A stretch of DNA of 64,000 nt. Source: Dromiciops gliroides. Taxonomy: Eukaryota > Chordata > Mammalia > Microbiotheria > Microbiotheriidae. The notes under the pieces were generated by a model. That model was given only the letters and a program-made list of their open reading frames with translations, had not been told where the DNA came from and did no database searches. The stretch is from NCBI RefSeq assembly GCF_019393635.1, contig NC_057863.1, positions 642,107,306 through 642,171,305 of the forward strand, read 5' to 3'. Below, one piece after another: positions 61,031-64,000 of the stretch. Within the stretch, counting starts at the first letter, position 1; every line of letters begins with the position of its first letter. The position numbers were made by a program, and so were the translations under genes.

Positions 61031-62185
61031 TGAGATACAACAACTTAGCTTAGTCCTTGAGAAGGTTGTCTCCAATCAAGGTCTCCATTTCCTTTCTGAC
61101 TTTCTACGGTCTGGCTGCTGACCTCACTATTCCCCCAAAACTGCACTCTCTAAAGTGACCAATAGCTTTTTTTGTCTTGACCTCTCACACAGTGCCTGGG
61201 ACACTGTGGATCATCCTCTGCTCTTTGGTACTCTCTCTGGGTTCTCCTCCTATACCTATTTATCTGATCTCCTCCTCTGTCTCTATTGCTGGATCTTTGC
61301 CCAGGTCAAGCCCACATGGCTCTTTATCCTAGACCCTCTTCTCTTCTCCTTCCATACTACTTCACTTAATGATCTCATCAGCTCTATGCTGATGATTCTA
61401 AGATCTACTTATCCGGCCCTGATCTCTCTCTTGAACTCCATGCTCACATCTCTAATGGCCTACTAGATATGTCAAACTCAATACACCACAGACACCTTAA
61501 ATTCAACATGTTCAAAATGATTCATTATTTTTCCTCCTACATCTTCCTCCCTTCTGAACTTCCCTATTACTATGAAGATCATCTTTATCCTCCCAGTCCC
61601 TCAGCCTCATAATCTAAGTGTCATTCTCAACTTCTCACTATCTCTCATCTTGCAATATCCAATCCATTGCTAAGCCCTGCTACTTTTGCTTCCATAACAT
61701 CTCTTGCATGTGATCCCTTCTTTCTTCTGATGCTGCCGACACTCTGATGCAGGCCCTTATCACCTCATATCTGGACTATTGCAACAGTCTGGCTGTTCTC
61801 CCTGTCTCAAGGGTGTCCCCAAGATAGTCCATCTTCCAATTAGCTATCAAATTAATCTTCTTAAAGTGCAGGTCTAACTATATCACCTCCTTATTCACTA
61901 AATGCTAGTGACTCCCTATCACTCCAGGATTAAATATTTAAAAATTATTTGTTTGGCATTCAAAGCCCTTTACAACCTGGCTCCTTCCTACCTTTCCAGG
62001 CTTCTTACACCTCTTTCCTCCCCTTTACTCTGCAATCCTCCATCTCCAGACTTTGGGCATTTTCCCCTGGCTGTGCCTCCTGCCTAGAATGCTCTCTCTC
62101 TTCATCTCTACCTCCTGGTTCCTCTGGCTTTCTTCAAGTCCGAGCTAAAACCCCACCTTCTTCAAGGAGGCTTTCCTGATACCTT

Positions 62186-62330
62186 TTTTTTGTGTGTGAG
62201 GCAATTGGGGTTAAGTGACTTGCCCAGGGTCACACAGCTAGTAAGTGTTAAGTGTCTGAGGCCAGATTTGAACTCAGGTCCTCCTGACTCCAGAGCCAGT
62301 GCTCTATCCATTGTGCCACCTAGCTGCCCC
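62186..62330 (-). mobile_element. Short marsupial SINE nested in L2
   Basis: Reverse copy. 'tcctgatacctttt' flanks both sides as a perfect target-site duplication. Confidence 0.94.
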
Positions 62331-62373
62331 TCCTGATACCTTTTAATGTTAATGCCTTCCCTCTGTTGATTTT

Positions 62374-63134
62374 ATTTTCCCAATTTTTCTTCTACCTTTC
62401 TTATTTGATTTTTAAAAATTCTTTATGAGCTCTTCCAAGAAGGCTTTTTGAGCTTGAGGCCAATTCATCTTCCCCTTTGAGGTTTCATATGTAGGCGTTT
62501 TGACATTGTTGTCCTTTTCTGAATTTGTGTTTTGATCTTTCTTGTCACCATAGTGGCTTTCTATGGTTAGGGCTCTTTTTTGTGTTTTGCTTATTTTCTA
62601 GCCTGTTTCATGATTTTTTGAGCTCTGTTCCTGGAGTACCAGGGACACTGTCCCAAGCTTTTTGCACTGGGGGTAAGAGGCCTGGTCACTGGCTTTCTTG
62701 CTTGGGCCTCCAGGGCTGCCAGCTTGCTCACTGCACTACAGTCGCCTAGTCTAGTCATGCCTGTTCTGTCTTGGGTTTCAGGGCTGGCAGTTTGCCTACT
62801 GTTCTGGGGCTTAGAGGTCTCATAGCTGGCCTGATGTGCCACTGGCCTACTGAACCAGGACCCTGGGGCCTCAGTTGCTGATCTGTGCTGTAGCTAAGAG
62901 TCTCCCACTGGCTTGCCCAGACACTGACTGTGCTGGGCTGCGCTCCCCTTTTACCAAAGTGAGAAAGACTTTTCCTGAAGTCATTCTAAGTTATTTTAGG
63001 CTGGAAAATTATCTCACTCTATCTTTTTGTTGGTTCTGTCATTCCAGAATTCATTTAGAGCCTTGTTTCTGAGGGAAACTGGGGAGAGCTCAGGAAACTT
63101 CCTGGCTTCTCTCTGCAATCTTGGCTCCACCCCG
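62374..63134 (-). mobile_element. L1 5'-end-only insertion with target-site duplication
   Basis: 'ctgttgatttt' at 62363-62373 recurs at 63135-63145. On the minus strand the insert begins 'cggggtggagccaagattgc', typical of an L1 5' UTR. It continues through 'aagataattttccagcc'-like text to the start of ORF1-type wording ('caagaaggctttttgagctt' on the plus strand) and then stops. ORF2 and the usual L1 3' tail are absent. Confidence 0.7.
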
Positions 63135-63329
63135 CTGTTGATTTTCTGCAATTTATCCTGTATATACATTGTTTATACATAGTTGTTTGCACACTGTCTC
63201 CTCATTAGACCGAGCTTTTTGAGACCAGGGACTGTCTTTTGTCTTTCCTTGAATTTCCAGAGCTTAGCCCATAGTAGGCACTCAATAGATGCTAGTTGAC
63301 TGCCTGTCTGTCTTAGAGGAGTTTGTGAA

Positions 63330-63535
63330 GAGGTATGATGTATAACAAGCCTGGAAAGGTGGTCTGGAGTTCAGTTGGGATGAACTTTAAATGCCAAATA
63401 GAGGAATTTGTAGGTGATCCTAGGGGCAACAGGGAGTCACTGGAGGCTTTTGAGCAGGGCAGGGATGTGGTTAGAGCTGTGCTTTAGGAACAGCACTTTG
63501 GCAGCACTGGGGAAGATGAAATTGGAGCAGTGATT
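63330..63535 (-). mobile_element. L2 relic, reverse
   Basis: 'ggcaacagggagtcactgga', 'gcttttgagcagggcaggga' and 'gaacagcactttggcagcac' fit the reverse L2 coding/3' region. Confidence 0.6.
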
Positions 63536-63539
63536 CAAG

Positions 63540-64000
63540 GCAGACAGAAACACAAAATGACTTAGATGAAAACACAAGGCAAAAAACGACCAAGAAACAA
63601 AACCCTAACAATCCCAAAAAACAGGGGCTGAGAAAAGGAACTAGAAACAGAGACGGAGATCTTGTTCCATTCACGTGTCTTTGCTGCCTCATGGCAAACC
63701 TCCCATTCAACCTGAGCCAGCTCACTCAGCTGTTATTCTCCATCACTGCTCCTCTGATGGGCTGTACCCTGGGCGTTTCTCCCTCATGAGGTATTCCCCC
63801 ATACACACCTTTGAGTGAGACCAATGGTTTCTCTCCCCGGGTGCCCTTCTCCCCACCCAACGCTCTAAATTCCTTTGGTTAGGAAACTGGGATATTATTT
63901 GCACTCTGTCCCTCCCTGCCTGCTCTCCTAGCTCCCTCCTGTTGCAACACAGACACCCAATTAGAGCTCATTACCTTATCATCAGCTTGGCCATGAATCA
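63540..64000. other. Unique DNA at the right edge
   Basis: I recognise no repeat. No DMKN exon was identified. In human the next gene after SBSN is DMKN in the same orientation, so it is expected to the right of the window. Confidence 0.4.

Larger units (their letters stand above)
61080..63310 (+). mobile_element. L2 LINE, ORF2 C-terminal half to 3' end, with nested SINE and L1
   Basis: Forward L2. Conceptual pieces include WDTVDHPLLFGTLSGF (61195 onward), the LDPLLFSFHTTSLNDLIS stretch (61330 onward), 'ctggactattgcaacagtct' (LDYCNS) and 'tttacaacctggctccttcc'. The 3' part resumes after 63135 and ends 'cccatagtaggcactcaata' near 63300. A SINE (62186-62330) and an L1 piece (62374-63134) interrupt it. 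Frames are broken. Confidence 0.82.

Overview
The window is nuclear DNA of a marsupial. The evidence is split, intron-bearing vertebrate genes with GT-AG junctions, set among dozens of copies of the short tRNA-derived SINE typical of marsupials (head motif GGGGCAGCTAGGTGGC), a longer relative of it, and marsupial-type L1, L2, L3/CR1 and MIR debris. I cannot name the species from sequence alone.

Four protein genes were reconstructed exon by exon. They are the 3' half of ATP4A (+, 425-7489, gastric proton pump alpha subunit), TMEM147 (-, 11745-13155, ER membrane protein), GAPDHS (-, 15035-23859, sperm glycolytic GAPDH) and SBSN (+, 46833-51541, secreted epidermal suprabasin). Order and relative strands match human 19q13.12 (ATP4A / TMEM147 / GAPDHS / SBSN). 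DMKN, the expected next gene after SBSN, was not found before the window ends. The genes do unrelated jobs (stomach acid, ER translocon, sperm energy, skin barrier), so this is conserved synteny, not a functional cluster.

Layout: 1-7.6 kb, ATP4A exons with SINE/MIR relics in the introns. 7.6-11.7 kb, tail-to-tail intergenic DNA with L3/CR1 and SINEs. 11.7-13.9 kb, compact TMEM147 with a promoter-like element about 0.7 kb upstream of the ATG and a degenerate minisatellite between. 14.7-23.9 kb, GAPDHS, whose introns carry microsatellites, L1 tails and an inverted SINE pair. 24-44.5 kb, a retrotransposon graveyard with visible nesting: L2 split by L1 split by SINE, a half-L1-like element of which one copy lies inside another L1, and a LINE reverse transcriptase split by a SINE. 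44.5-46.8 kb, a purine-rich satellite and then unique DNA leading to the SBSN promoter. 46.8-51.7 kb, SBSN, dominated by an exact 18 x 54 bp coding tandem array. 51.7-64 kb, intergenic DNA of SINEs, L1 and L2.

The most notable points are: a GAPDHS N-terminal extension without the proline-rich segment of eutherian proteins; the indel-free 18-unit SBSN array with higher-order structure; two AP-1 sites exactly 100 bp apart upstream of SBSN; the half-L1-like family whose ORF1 end runs directly into a SINE-like segment and an L1 tail; and an L1 5'-end-only insertion with target-site duplications. No prokaryotic-type system, CRISPR array, tRNA or rRNA gene was seen.
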